Of a DNA stretch of 64,000 nucleotides, positions 10,614 to 20,879 are shown piece after piece (within the stretch, counting starts at the first letter, position 1; the number at the start of each line of letters is the position of its first letter). The position numbers and the translations under genes were made by a program. The DNA comes from Cocos nucifera (lineage: Eukaryota; Streptophyta; Magnoliopsida; Arecales; Arecaceae): assembly GCA_006176705.1 (NCBI GenBank), contig QRFJ01004958.1, positions 1 through 64,000 on the forward strand, read 5' to 3'. The notes under the pieces are model-generated. The model ran no database searches. It was not told the DNA's origin and saw only the letters and a list, made by a program, of their open reading frames with translations.

Positions 10614-11843
10614 TTTTCTACAGAGAGTCAAAGTTTCTAGTTAGACTTATAATTTGACTTGACCAATTTATTTAAAAATTTTATTTTTAAATAAATTTAG
10701 GCTTCCACTATTTTTTTTGGATCTCTACACTCTCTTAGCAAAGATGTGAAAGTCTCCACGATTATTGACTTTTAGTAGATAGTATGGTCCCATCGACTGG
10801 CTCACCACCTCACCTAACATTTATTGGTGATGGATCAGCTAATGGGTGGATAACTCTTATCCAATATTTTTTCAAACATGGTGCACCAACTTGGTCTCTA
10901 ATTCATGAAGCTCACCATGTCCGAAATATTGCTCCATTCCTTAATTAAGTTAGATCCACCATTTGCATGAACTGGATTCCTAATTGGGATCCTCACCATA
11001 TCCAAAATATTGAGCCCAACCCATCCTCCAATTCGTAGCATCCTATACTTAATATATATGGTTGCATCTTTTTAGTGCAACTAAACCACTATATCCAATT
11101 GAGAATAATCAATCCTGAAAAGGGCCTGCACATCTATAATGGTCGAAGACCAATGACTTAATATTTTCTTAAGAAAGATTTTAATTTAGGTCTCTTAGAC
11201 TCGACTAGTCATAACGATTATGACTAACCTCATGGCATGGGTTAGCTTGAATCATTAGCCACCTCAAACCAAAATGGGGTCGATCCAATCGATCAGGTAA
11301 ATGAGATCGATGGAAGGGATATGCCATTAACTCACCGTGAGCACATTCAGGTCGAATAGCTCCTAATTAAAGATCACTGGTTGTATCTGCCAAACTTATC
11401 TTAGACACCGACTTGTCTGACCACAACTGATCGGATTAGCCTACAATCCAGGCTTGAGTCGTGGAGCCAAATTAGGTCTTAAATTGATCGACCACATGTA
11501 ACTATGAGTCAACCTTGACCAAGACTTACATTTAATGGGCTGGTCAAATTTAAGCACTCTTGATCCCACTTAACCAACTCTTTATTCGGTTTGGTCAACC
11601 GCTAGACCTAATCAAGCTATCCATATCCAAACTCATATTTTATGAAAATATCTTAGATCTAAAAATTCATAATTTTTAGACCTAATTAATTTTATAAACT
11701 TAATTCTTAATTAAGTCAAAACATGGTTCAAGATCAAAGCATGTAAGATCTTAGGATTTTTGGATCTACGATTTTATAGAAAAATAAATTTTTGATTTCT
11801 GATTAAGGATAAATGCGCAGCACCCTTACACACCATAAGAGCA
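10614..11843 (-). other. Copia-2 leader, distal part
   Basis: Diverged copy of Copia-1 5669-6885. It retains the CTCACCATGTCCGAAATATT motifs and the end phrase GCGCAGCACCCTTACACACC before being cut at 11843 by the Athila-like element. No gene is seen. Confidence 0.8.
11839..11843. repeat. Target-site copy, left of Athila-like element
   Basis: GAGCA before the LTR start TGATAAC. The right copy at 28443-28447 reads AAGCA, one mismatch. Copia-2 leader continuity across the two points supports a 5-bp target duplication. Confidence 0.6.
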
Positions 11844-11845
11844 TG

Positions 11846-11850
11846 ATAAC
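11846..11850. repeat. Target-site duplication of Tat-like element, left copy
   Basis: ATAAC immediately before TGTTGG at 11851. The identical ATAAC follows the right LTR at 20875-20879. Removing the insert restores TGATAACTATCATAAA, the start of the Athila-like LTR seen intact at 26707. Confidence 0.95.
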
Positions 11851-12597
11851 TGTTGGTGCAGAATTTAGTTGATGTCGGATCGTGCTGGAGTGGAGGAGGA
11901 TGAGGTCACCGTCGGTGACCTGCAAAATAAAGTTCTGTCCGGAGCCAATGGGGGTGGCTCCGGCAGAACCCTCCGACGGTCAAATTAGCTCTAGTCAACA
12001 GAAATGGAGTGCTCAATATGAAGTTCGACAGAGTTTTGAGGAGGAGAGAAGAGTTTTTAGAACCTGACGTAAGCATATCTGGAGGATCCATTTTATAGGT
12101 GGAGCTTGTTGTAACTGTCTTGATTAATGACTGTCATAACCATCCTGATCAATGCTGATCGTTATTGACTTGATAAATGCCGATCATTATTGACTTGATA
12201 AATATCGATCGTTATTGACTTGATAAATAACAATCATTATTGTCGTGTAACCGTTTAGTAGTGGGATCGCTTGTAGAAATCCGTCAACAGTCTGTAAGGA
12301 GTTTGACTTTCATAGAAGTCTGACTGGAGGAGTCCAGCTGTTGAGAAGTTTGGCTACCGTAGAAGCCCGATCGAAGGAGATGTCTAGGGAGTCTGGCTCT
12401 TGAGAAGTTTGACAACTGAGGAGTTCGATCGGAGCTCGGTCGGTAATGAGTTCGATCGACTGAAGGGGTTCGAAAGGAGCTCGGCCGCTAAGGAGCTTGA
12501 CTAAAGCTTGTCCGCTGAAGCTTTCCCTTGGCTATCAGTTGCATTGTCGGCTGAGTATTTGACTGAACTTCGGTGGGAGTGGGATTTATCCCCAACA
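11851..12597 (-). repeat. Tat-like element 3' LTR (747 bp)
   Basis: Starts TGTTGGTGCAGAATTTAG and ends TTATCCCCAACA on the plus strand. It is about 50 bp longer than the right LTR because a roughly 25-bp unit (TTATTGACTTGATAAATnnCG) is present three times here (about 12155-12240) and once there. Many scattered substitutions against the right LTR point to an older insertion than Copia-1. Confidence 0.93.
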
Positions 12598-12617
12598 ATA
12601 GTCCCCCCACTTTTGAG
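12598..12617 (-). other. Tat-like element polypurine tract
   Basis: The minus strand reads AAAAGTGGGGGGACTAT just before the LTR start TGTTGG, the expected position of the plus-strand primer. Confidence 0.8.
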
Positions 12618-12689
12618 TTTGAAATTCGAACGAAGGGAGTACCAAAATAGGCGACTGCCGAAGTCCTTTTCCGAGCTCTGCATCCATTG

Positions 12690-14462
12690 AAGTTGAAGTT
12701 CGGGGGATCATATCTCCTACCCCAGAGGTTACCTCTAGGGAGATCTCATCTCCTATGGCCGAGGTTAATACGGGCGCTCGGGGGAGATCTTATCTCCTGC
12801 AGCCTAGGATGCCTCGGGGGAGATCTTATCTCCTACGGCCATGGTTGTCTCGTGGAAGATCTTATCTCCAGCAGTCGAGGTGAGGTTGCCCCAGGGGAGA
12901 TCTTATCTCCAGTGATCGAGGTTGATACGGACGCTCGGAGGAGATCTTATCTCCTGTAGTCGAGGATGCCTCGGGGAGATCATATCTCCTACGATCAAGG
13001 TTATCTCGGGAGAGATCTTATCTCCAGCAGTCGAGGTTGGCTTGGGGGAGATCTTATCTCCTATAGCTGAGGTAAGGTTGCCTCGGGGGAGATCTTATCT
13101 TCTACAGTCGAGGTTGCCTCGGACGAGATCTTATCTCCAGCAGTCGAGGTTGGCTCGGGGGAGATCTTATCTCCTACAGTCGAGGTAAGATTGCCTCGGG
13201 GGAGATCTTATCTCCTACAGCTGAGGTTGTCTCGGGGGAGATCTTATCTCCTGCAATCGAGGTTGCCTCAGGGAGATCTTATCTCCAACAGCCGAGGTTG
13301 GCTTGGGAGAGATCTTATCTCTTGCAGCCGAGGTGAGGTTGCCTTGGGGGAGATCTTATCTCCAGTGGCTAAGGTAAGGTTGCCTCGGAGGAGATCTTAT
13401 CTCCAACAGTCGAGGTTGTCTCGAGGAAGATCTTATCTCCTGCGGCCGAGGTTGCCTCGGGGGAGATCTTATCTCCTGCAGTCGAGATTATCTTGAGGAG
13501 ATCTTATCTCCTGTGGTCGAGGTTTCCTCAGAGGAGATCTTATCTCCTACAGCCGAGGTGAGGTTGCCTCGATGGAGATCTTATCTCCTACAGTCGAGGT
13601 TGCCTCGGAGGAGATCGTATCTCCTACGGTCGAGGTTGTCTCGAAGGAGATCTTATCTCCTATAGTCGAGGTTGCCTCGAAGGAGATCTTTATCTCCTAC
13701 GGTCGAGGTTATCTCGAGGGAGATCTTATCTCCTACGGTCGAGGTTGCCTTAGGGGGGATCTTATCTCCTGCAGTCGAGGTGAGGTTGCCTCGAGGAAGA
13801 TCTTATCTCCTATAGTCGAGGTTGCCTTGGGGGAGACCTTATCTCCAACAGTCGAGGTTGCCTCAGGAGAGATCTTATCTCCTATGGTCGAGGTTGCCTT
13901 GAGGAGATCTTATCTCCTATAGTCGAGGTGAGGTTGCCTCGGGGGAGATCTTATCTTCTACAGCTGAGGTTGCCTCGGAGGAGATCTTATCTCCTACAGT
14001 CTAGGTTGTGTCAGGGAAGATCTTATCTCCTGCGATCGAGGTAAGGTTGCCTCAGGGGAGATCTTATCTTCTACAGTCGAGGTTGCCTCGGAGGAGATCT
14101 TATCTCCTGTGGCCAAGATAAGGTTACCTCGGGAGAGATCTTATCTCCTACAGCCGAGGTTGCCTCGGAGGAGATCTTATCTCCTGCGATCGAGGTTGCC
14201 TCGGGGGAGATCTTATCTCCTACAGCCGAGGTGAGGTTGCCTCAGGGGAGATCTTATCTCTTACAGTCGAGGTTGCCTCGGGGGAGATCTTATCTCCTAC
14301 GATCGAGGTTGCCTCGAGGGAGATCTTATCTTCTATAGCCGAGGTGAGGTTACCTCGGGGGAGATCTTATCTCCTATAGGCGAGGTTGCCTCGGGGGAGA
14401 TCTTATCTCCTGCAGCTAAGGTTGCCTCGGAGGAGATCTTATCTTCTGTAGTTGAGATTGAA
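12690..14462. repeat. Minisatellite of about 47 hairpin-bearing 36/41-bp units
   Basis: The consensus unit on the plus strand reads roughly GAGGTTGCCTCGGGGGAGAT then CTTATCTCCTACAGTC. I count about 47 units. Most are 36 bp; every second to fourth has a five-base extension (GAGGTGAGG or GAGGTAAGG), giving 41 bp. Each unit holds two perfect short inverted repeats, CGAGG-TTG-CCTCG and GGAGAT-CTT-ATCTCC. Long open frames across the array arise because 36 is divisible by three and are not genes. It occupies the region between integrase and the 3' LTR, where Tat-type elements are known to carry variable tandem repeats. Confidence 0.93.
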
Positions 14463-14599
14463 GGACTTCGACTCGCTTCATATTAAGACGAGGTTCTCCT
14501 CCTATTCCTGATACGGCCTTTGGATTGTTTATTTTCTCTCGTCATGTAATTCTTGCACCAGGGATCAATAATGCTGAAATGAAGGAGTTTTATTGAAGG

Positions 14600-15980
14600 A
14601 AGATTATTGGTAATACATCCTTAGGTTTTCTGAGTTCCAGGGTCGTGGAAGCAACATTCCTCTGAGCTTCTTCAGGCGATAAGTATCAGCCTAGATGACC
14701 TCCACCATTTCATACGGGCCTTCCCAATTAGGGGCGAGCTTCCCCTGGCTCTGAGATAGAGAGACGGCAACTCGTCAGAGCACTAAGTCCCTCAATTTGA
14801 ATGTCTTGTGTCTAACTCTGGAGTTGTAGTATCGGGCCACCTTCCATCTGTAGGCCACCATCCGGATATGGGCTTCCTCCCTTTTCTCTTCCAGCAGGTC
14901 GAGGTGAGCTCTTAGGTTCTGTGGGTTGTGCTGCTCATTGAAGGCCATAACTCGTGTAGATGGAAGCTTAAATTTGATCGAAATGACTGCCTCCATCCCA
15001 AAGGCCAAGGAAAATGGTGTTTCCTTGGTCGGCACCCTTTGTGTAGTTCGGTATGCCTAAAGGACATGGTAGAGTTCATCTACCCAGGCCCCTTTTGCTC
15101 TGTCGAGCCTCATCTTGATGCCTTGCAATAGAATCCGGTTGGTCACCTCAGCTTCCCCATTGGTCTGCAGGTGAGCCATCGATGTGAAGCAGTGGGATAT
15201 GTTTAGTTCTTCATAGAACTCAGCGAACCTCACCCTAGCAAATTATCATCCATTATCGATTATGAGGGTTCGGGACAGACCTAACCGATAGACCAGCGAT
15301 TTTCAGATGAAGTCCTGCACCTTGGCCTTGGTAATCTTCGCTAGTGGTTCGGCTTCGACCCACTTGGTGAAATAGTTAATTACGATCAGAAGGAACTTCC
15401 ACTACCCAGATGCCATCAGAAATGGGCCAAGTATATCAATTCCCAATTGCGCAAATGGCCAAGGTGCACTTAGCGGAGCAAGCTCGGAGGTCGGCTATCT
15501 TTGTACGTTTGCATTTTTCTGATAACGATCGTACTTCTTCACATACTCCACGAAATCACGAAACAAGGTCAGCCAATAGTACCCTTATTGAAGTAGTTTT
15601 TGCGACAGGGACCTGGCTCCTAAGTGACTTCCACAGAGTCCCTCGTGCACCTCCCATAATGCGAGGTCAGCCTTTGAAGGTCGGAGACATCTCAGTAGTG
15701 GGAGCGAGTATGACCTCTTGTACAGCCTGCCTTCATACAAAACATAGCGGAAGGCCTGATTCCTGAGTTTTCGAGCTTCTTTTGGGTCATGAGGAAGGAC
15801 CCCCTCCTTGAGGTAGGCGACCAATGGGTCAATCCAGCTTGGCTCGAATTTCATCTATAGAATGACCTAGGGTTCATCTATGGTTAGGCACTTCAGAGTC
15901 TCCAAGAATAGTTCTTTGGGAAGCTTGGCTGGGGCTGAAGTGACCAACTTGGAGAGAAGATCGGCTCTTACATTTTTCAC
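14600..15980 (-). pseudogene. Tat-like integrase
   Basis: Minus strand, several frames. The zinc-binding N-terminus is at 15585-15854 (ALWEVHEGLCGSHLGARSLS), following the pre-integrase LPHDPKEARKLRNQAFRYVL. The core continues in shifted frames with GIDILGPF, FTKWVEAEPLAKIT, LIIDNG and QTNGEAEVTNRILLQG. The C-terminal part at 14775-15035 reads TPFSLAFGMEAVISI and ARYYNSRVRHKTFKLRDLVL. The three catalytic positions are traceable, but TAA/TAG stops (for example just after LIIDNG) interrupt them. If intact it would insert element DNA into the host genome. Confidence 0.87.
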
Positions 15981-15984
15981 CCTC

Positions 15985-16330
15985 AAAATCTATCGAATGC
16001 CAAAACTATCAAAGGCCGGAGTCAAATCCCTCATCTTCCCAAGGTATCTCACTATACTATCCTCCCGTGCCTCATAGCTGCCATTAACTTGGCCTACCAC
16101 CAGCTGAAAATCGCTGCAGACTTGAAGTCGATCTACTTTCAATTTCCTTGCTATTTTTAATCCGACAATCAGTGCTTCATATTTGGCCCCATTGTTGGTC
16201 GCAGAAAACTCAAAGCGTAGTGCGTACTCGACGACGACGCCCTCGGGGCTAATTAAAATCAGCCCCGCGCCAGCTCCGATGGAGTTGATGAGCCATCCAC
16301 ATGCAAAGCCCAAAAGCCTTTTGGGAGGTC
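15985..16330 (-). pseudogene. Tat-like second (archaeal-type) RNase H
   Basis: Minus strand. ISPEGVVVEYALRFEFSATN is followed by NGAKYEALIVGLKIARKL, CSDFQLVVGQVNGSYEA and YLGKMRDL. The acidic Glu (YEAL) and the second Asp (CSDFQLV) are visible. The first block, HVDGSS, is encoded at about 16290-16305 but one base out of frame with the rest. This extra RNase H, downstream of the ancestral one, is a hallmark of Tat elements; in the family it trims RNA during DNA synthesis. Confidence 0.85.
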
Positions 16331-16990
16331 GGCACTTTCCTCGAGGAGGTTCGACTGCGATAGTAGGGCGTCGGTCTCATTCTGTTCAAGCTCGGCTTTG
16401 ATTGGAATGGTGCATTCTAACATAAAATCTGCCAGTATCTGGGCCTTGATCGATAGTCAAGGTTGGTAGTTAATGTCAAACTTTGTAAGCTTGATTGCCC
16501 ATTTTGCGATTCTCCCGAAAGCATCCGCTCGGTGAAGGACTGCTTTTATTGATTGGTCTATGAGGATCGTAATGGTGTGCTCCTGAAAATAAGGTTGGAG
16601 TCTCTAGGCAGCAATTAGAAGAGACTAAATCAATTTTTCTAATCTAGAGTATCTGATCTCCACATCCCTCAGGACCTGGCTCACATAGTAGACCGATCGC
16701 TGCATCTTCGCTTCCTCTTTGATCAGGACTGCGGCTAGGGCCACCGGAAAGACAGCTAGGTATAGAAATAATTCCTCTCTAGGTTTGAGTTTTTCTAGTA
16801 GTGGAGGTCAGCTGAGATAGTTTTTAAGCTTCTCGAATGCCTGTTGGCACTCCATCGTCCAGCAGAAGTTTTTTGGTTGCCTGAGAACTTAGAAGAAGGG
16901 CATACATCATTCGACCGACCTTGAGACAAAATGATTTAGGGATGCCATCTTTTCGATCAGGTGCTGAACTTCTTTGATTATTTTTGGGGT
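16331..16990 (-). pseudogene. Tat-like ancestral RNase H and linker, decayed
   Basis: No long frame survives, but the minus strand gives recognisable pieces: a stretch like TITILIDQSIKAVLHRADAF, then GRIAKWAIKLTKFDINYQP and AQILADFMLECTIPIKAELE. These match the standard Gypsy RNase H end and the linker to the second RNase H. The N-terminal part near 16800-16990 overlaps the end of RT (CQQAFEKLK-like). Stops are frequent. Confidence 0.7.
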
Positions 16991-17570
16991 GGTCATCTCC
17001 TGAATGGCTCAGATTTTCTTGGGGTTTGCTTCAATCCTGCATCTTGACACCATGAACCCCAGAAACTTTTTTGAGGTACGCCAAAGGCGCAGTTAGTCGG
17101 GTTCAGTTTCATCTTGTGCTTCTTGAGTGCACCAAAGGTCTCTTTAAGGTCGGCGAGGTGGTCTGTTGAAGCTCGACTTTTGACGAGCATATCATCCACA
17201 TACACCTCCATGTTGCGGTCGATCTACTCCTTAAAGATCTTATTGACCAAATGCTGGTACATTGCCCTTGCATTTTTTAGCCCAAAGAGCATGAACCTAT
17301 AACAATAAAGACCACGGTCAGTAATGAAAGCGGTCTTCTCCTCATCCTCAGGTGCCATCCATATCTGGTTATAACCAGAGAAGGCATCCATGAAGGTGAG
17401 GAGCTCATAGCCTGAGGTCGCATCCATTAGTTGATCAATCCTGGGTAGAGGGTAACTGTCTTTCAGGCAAACCTTATTCAGCTTTTTGAAGTCCATGCAC
17501 ATCCTCCACTTGTTATTCACCTTTTTGACGAAGATCACATTTGAGACCCAGGTCGGATAAAGAACTTTTT
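16991..17570 (-). pseudogene. Tat-like reverse transcriptase
   Basis: Minus strand. The N-terminal half is at 17224-17538: NNKWRMCMDFKKLNKVCLKD, SYPLPRIDQLMDATSGYELL, MDAFSGYNQIWMAPEDEEKT and FMLFGLKNARAMYQHLVNKI. The catalytic block continues at 16993-17211 with MEVYVDDMLVKS. Between them a TAG stop (near 17221) replaces what is usually Gln, a C-to-T change. Palm, fingers and the YVDD pair are all recognisable. Confidence 0.9.
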
Positions 17571-18460
17571 AGATGAATCCAACTTTGAGAAGCTTGTTTA
17601 CTTCTTCGACAATTGCTTTCTGCCTCTCCGGGGTGTGGTGGTGCATCTTTTCTTTTATCGGCCGATGCCTTGGGTTGATGGCCAGCTGATGTTCCATGAC
17701 CTCGGCGACAATCCCTGGCATGTTTGCTGGGGTCCAGGCGAAGACGTTCGCATTTCTTCTGAGGAAGGTAATGAGTTGCTCCCAAACTTTCCCTACCAAG
17801 TTGGAGTCGATCTGCACCGCATGCTCGACGTTCCCATCATTTAAGGGCACAAAGATGAGGTCCTCCATAGGCTCGCTCTGCTCCTCAGTGAGGTCGTTAC
17901 AGACATCAAATTCATCAACAAGATAAGAGTCGGACTGCTCTCCTTATGTAGGGCGATTGAGTAGCAGTGCCTCGCCAAAGCTTGGTCTCCCCTGACCTCT
18001 CCGATCCCATGACTTATCGAGAATTTCATCTTCAAATAATAGGTCAACACCACCGTCCGAAGTGCATTTAGATCAGGTTGGCCAAGAATGGCATTATAGG
18101 CAGACGGAGTTCTCACGACTAGGAAATCGACCTATGCTTTGGCCAGTTTTGGGCGTTGCCCTGCTGTCACAACCAAAGTTATTATGCTCTCAACTGGTAT
18201 GGCGTTGCCAGTGAATCCTATCAGCGAGGAGTTCATAGGCCCCAAGTGGTCATCGAGTATGGACATTTTTTAGAAGGCATCGTAAAACAACACATCGACT
18301 GAACTTCCATTATCCACCAAAATGTGGCGTACATCATAATCGGCAATGTTCAAAGAGATTATAACCACGTCGTTGTGCGAAAATTGGACCCCCTGGACGT
18401 CCACCTCGGTAAAGGTCACAGATTTCTCGATCCTCCATCTCTTCATCGATCCTTTGGATC
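17571..18460 (-). pseudogene. Tat-like protease and pre-RT region
   Basis: Minus strand. Protease active site reads HILVDNGSSVDVLFYDAF at about 18270-18320; the usual D-S/T-G is D-N-G here, and a TAA follows DAF where Gln is likely. RTPSAYNAILGQPDLNALRT (17841-18116 frame) is the protease C-terminus and linker. 17569-17868 carries DGNVEHAVQIDSNL, NVFAWTPANMPGI and HRPIKEKMHHHTPERQKAIV, leading into RT. The protease would release gag and pol parts. Confidence 0.85.
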
Positions 18461-20085
18461 TGCTGGCCTCTTCTCATTGAAGTCCCTCCAAGATAGTATT
18501 GATGACACCGAGAGGCAACCAATCTTCTTGGTCCTCCCCCCTTGATGGTAGCACCCTCAGCCGATCCTCCCACCCTTCAGATCGTCTTCGTAGGAATTGA
18601 CCAAGTCTACCTCGCCTGACAAGCTCTTCGATCTCATCCTGGAGTTGGATGCACTCCTCAGTGTCATGGCTGTGATTCCGATGATAAAGGCAGAACTTAT
18701 TGGGATTGCATTTGCTGGGGCGGGAACGCATGCTCTCCGATCTCGAAAGTTGTTCCCTGATTTTCATCAGCACTTGGGTCTTCAGAGCGTTAAGGGGGGC
18801 GTAGTTGTGAAATGTCCGTTGGGGAGAACCTCGACACTGGGGAGAACCTTGACGCTGGGAAGAACCTTGGTATTGGGGAGAACCTCGGTATGTCCTTCCA
18901 TCAGGGCTTCCCCACCTTCGAACCTGAGGGGGAGTTCGGGCTCGCCTGCGCCCAGAAGGAGTCCGAGAATGCGGTCGAGCTTTACTCGACTTTTCTTCTT
19001 CGATGGACCTGCCCGGCCCGCCGACTTGCCGCTCGCCACTGGCTTCATCATCCTTGGTCTTGAAGGCCTCCTCAGTCCGGGCATAACCTTCAGCCCAAGC
19101 TAGCATGTCAACAAAGTTTCTAGGATACTTCTTTTTCAGGGAGAATGGCAAGTCGTTCTTCTAAAGGCCGCCCTTGAGCGGCCATCGTAATGGATTGGTC
19201 TAGGTCTCGGACCTTCAATGCCGTGGCGTTAAATCGGGTGACATAAGCCTAGATGGATTCCCCTTGCTTCTGCTTGACATTCATTAGGGAATCTGAACTT
19301 TGGTGTGGACGCCGACTACTGATGAAGTGGGCTATGAACTGCTGGCTTATCTGATCAAACGATAAGATGGTACTCGACTTAAGCACTGAGTACCAATTCC
19401 TGACGGCTCCCTTAAGGGTCAAGGAGAAAGTCCAGCACAAAATAGCATCTAGTGAGCCATGGAGCAACATCATCGTTTGGAAGGCTTTCAAGTGGTCGAC
19501 TGGATCGGTGGTTCCATCGTAACTCCCAAACTATGGGAGCTTGAAGTTCGGCGGAATTGATTCCTGCATAATTTTCTACGAAAAGGAAGGGTCAGCACAA
19601 ACATCATTACCATGAGAGGAGGGATTGTGATGGAGTTCTTCAATCCGTCGGCTCATTTCTAAGAGCCTTTGATCCAAGAGATCTTCACGGTCTTTGATCT
19701 TCAAGGTTTTCTAGTAGAATGGATACGAAGCTTTCCCCTGGGTCGAGTCATGGTCCGAGCAGGAGCCTTCCCTCCTCTGTTTCCCCCTTTTGGGGATTGG
19801 AGGCTGGGTAGCCCAAGTTGGCCATTCCTAGATCGAACCATAGGGCTCTGGAGAATCCCGCACCGATTGAGCTAGTGTCGGGGCCTGCTGGTGCATGGCC
19901 TGCACCATCTGCATCACCTCCATGAGGCCACGAACCTACTAGACGAGCAGGTTGAACTGCTCCACATCTATTGCAGCTATAGATGGAACCTGGGTTGCTA
20001 GGGTTAGAGTGGGAGCAGACGGATCTGAGTGGGATCGGGCCATGAAGACTGTTGATCCCTGGGTCGAAGCTTTCTTGGGAGGCAT
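18461..20085 (-). pseudogene. Tat-like gag
   Basis: Minus strand. The likely start is ATG at 20085 (MPPKKASTQGSTVFMARSHS). The capsid region at 19249-19491 reads MKAFQTMMLLHGSLDAILCW, LKGAVRNWYSVL and FDQISQQFIAHF, matching plant retrotransposon gag. The C-terminal part at 18474-19151 has WAEGYARTEEAF, an Arg/Ser/Pro-rich stretch with SPQ-type repeats (GSPQYQGSSQRQGSPQCRGS), and the knuckle CLYHRNHSHDTEEC (CX2HX4HX4C). Stops and shifts separate the pieces. Confidence 0.87.
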
Positions 20086-20157
20086 TTTTTTTGAGAAGAA
20101 CTTTAGATCACTGCTGAGCACTTCTTTAAGATCGAGGAAACCTCAAGAATAGAGGTC

Positions 20158-20175
20158 CCTTCTTCTAGCACCAAA
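20158..20175 (-). other. Tat-like element primer-binding site
   Basis: The minus strand reads TTGGTGCTAGAAGAAGGGA two to three bases after the 5' LTR end. Location is right for a primer site; I have not assigned the tRNA. Confidence 0.65.
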
Positions 20176-20177
20176 TT

Positions 20178-20874
20178 TGTTGGTGTAGAATTTAGTTGAC
20201 GCTGGATCGTGCTAGAGTGGAGGAGAATGAGGTCGCCGTCGGTGACCTAAAAAATAAAGTCCCATTCAGAGCCCATGGGGGTGGCTCTGGTAGGACCCTC
20301 CGACGGTCAAGTTAGCTCTGGCCAATAGAAATGGAGTGCTCAATGTGGAGTTCGATAAAGTTTCGAGGAGGAGAGAAGAATTTTTAGAATCTGGCATAAG
20401 CGTATCTGGAGGATCCTTTTTATAGGCAGAGCTTGTTGTAACTACCTTGATTAATGACTGTCGTAACCGTTCTGATCAATGCCGATTGTTATTGACTTGA
20501 TAAATAACAATCATTATTATCATGTAACCGTTTGGTAGTAGGATCGCCTGTAGGAATCCGTCAATAGTCTGTAAGAAGTTCGATTTCCATAGAAGTCCGA
20601 CTGGGGGAGTCCAGTTGCTGAGGAGTTCGGCCACCATAGAAGCCCGGTCGAAGGAGATGTCTAGGAAGTCTGGCTCCTAAGAAGTTTGGCTATTAAGGAG
20701 TTCGGCCGGGGCTCGGCAACTAATGAGTTCGACCGACTGAAGGGGTTCGGAAGGGGCTCGACTGCTAAGGAGCTCGGCTAAAGCTTGTCCGCTGAAGCTT
20801 TCTCTTGACCATCGATTGCTTTATCAACTGAGCATCCGACTGGACTTCAATGGGAGCGGGGTTTATCCCCAACA
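20178..20874 (-). repeat. Tat-like element 5' LTR (697 bp)
   Basis: TGTTGGTGTAGAATTTAG to TTATCCCCAACA on the plus strand, followed by the right ATAAC target copy (20875-20879). It carries a single copy of the 25-bp unit that is triplicated in the left LTR. Confidence 0.93.
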
Positions 20875-20879
20875 ATAAC

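Larger units (their letters stand above)
11851..20874 (-). mobile_element. Tat-like Ty3/Gypsy retrotransposon
   Basis: Minus strand, 9.0 kb, LTRs 747 and 697 bp with TGTTGG...CCAACA ends and a perfect ATAAC target duplication. Order from the 5' end is gag with CCHC-type knuckle, protease, RT, RNase H, a second archaeal-type RNase H, integrase, then a tandem-repeat 3' region. Integrase downstream of RT makes it Gypsy. The two RNase H domains and the repeat-rich 3' region fit the Tat branch (Retand/Ogre/RIRE2 relatives). Stops and frameshifts throughout make it inactive. Confidence 0.92.

Noticed and set aside
12687..13922. Several 88-118-codon plus-strand frames rich in RGRSYLLQSRLP repeats
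   Set aside because: They are translations of a 36-bp tandem repeat; 36 is divisible by three, so frames stay open by arithmetic.
12690..14462. CRISPR-like periodic array
   Set aside because: No separate unique spacers, whole units are variants of one sequence, no cas genes, and it lies inside a plant retrotransposon.
18597..19103. 168-codon plus-strand frame
   Set aside because: Antisense to the Tat-like gag tail, which has the matching zinc knuckle and family motifs on the minus strand.
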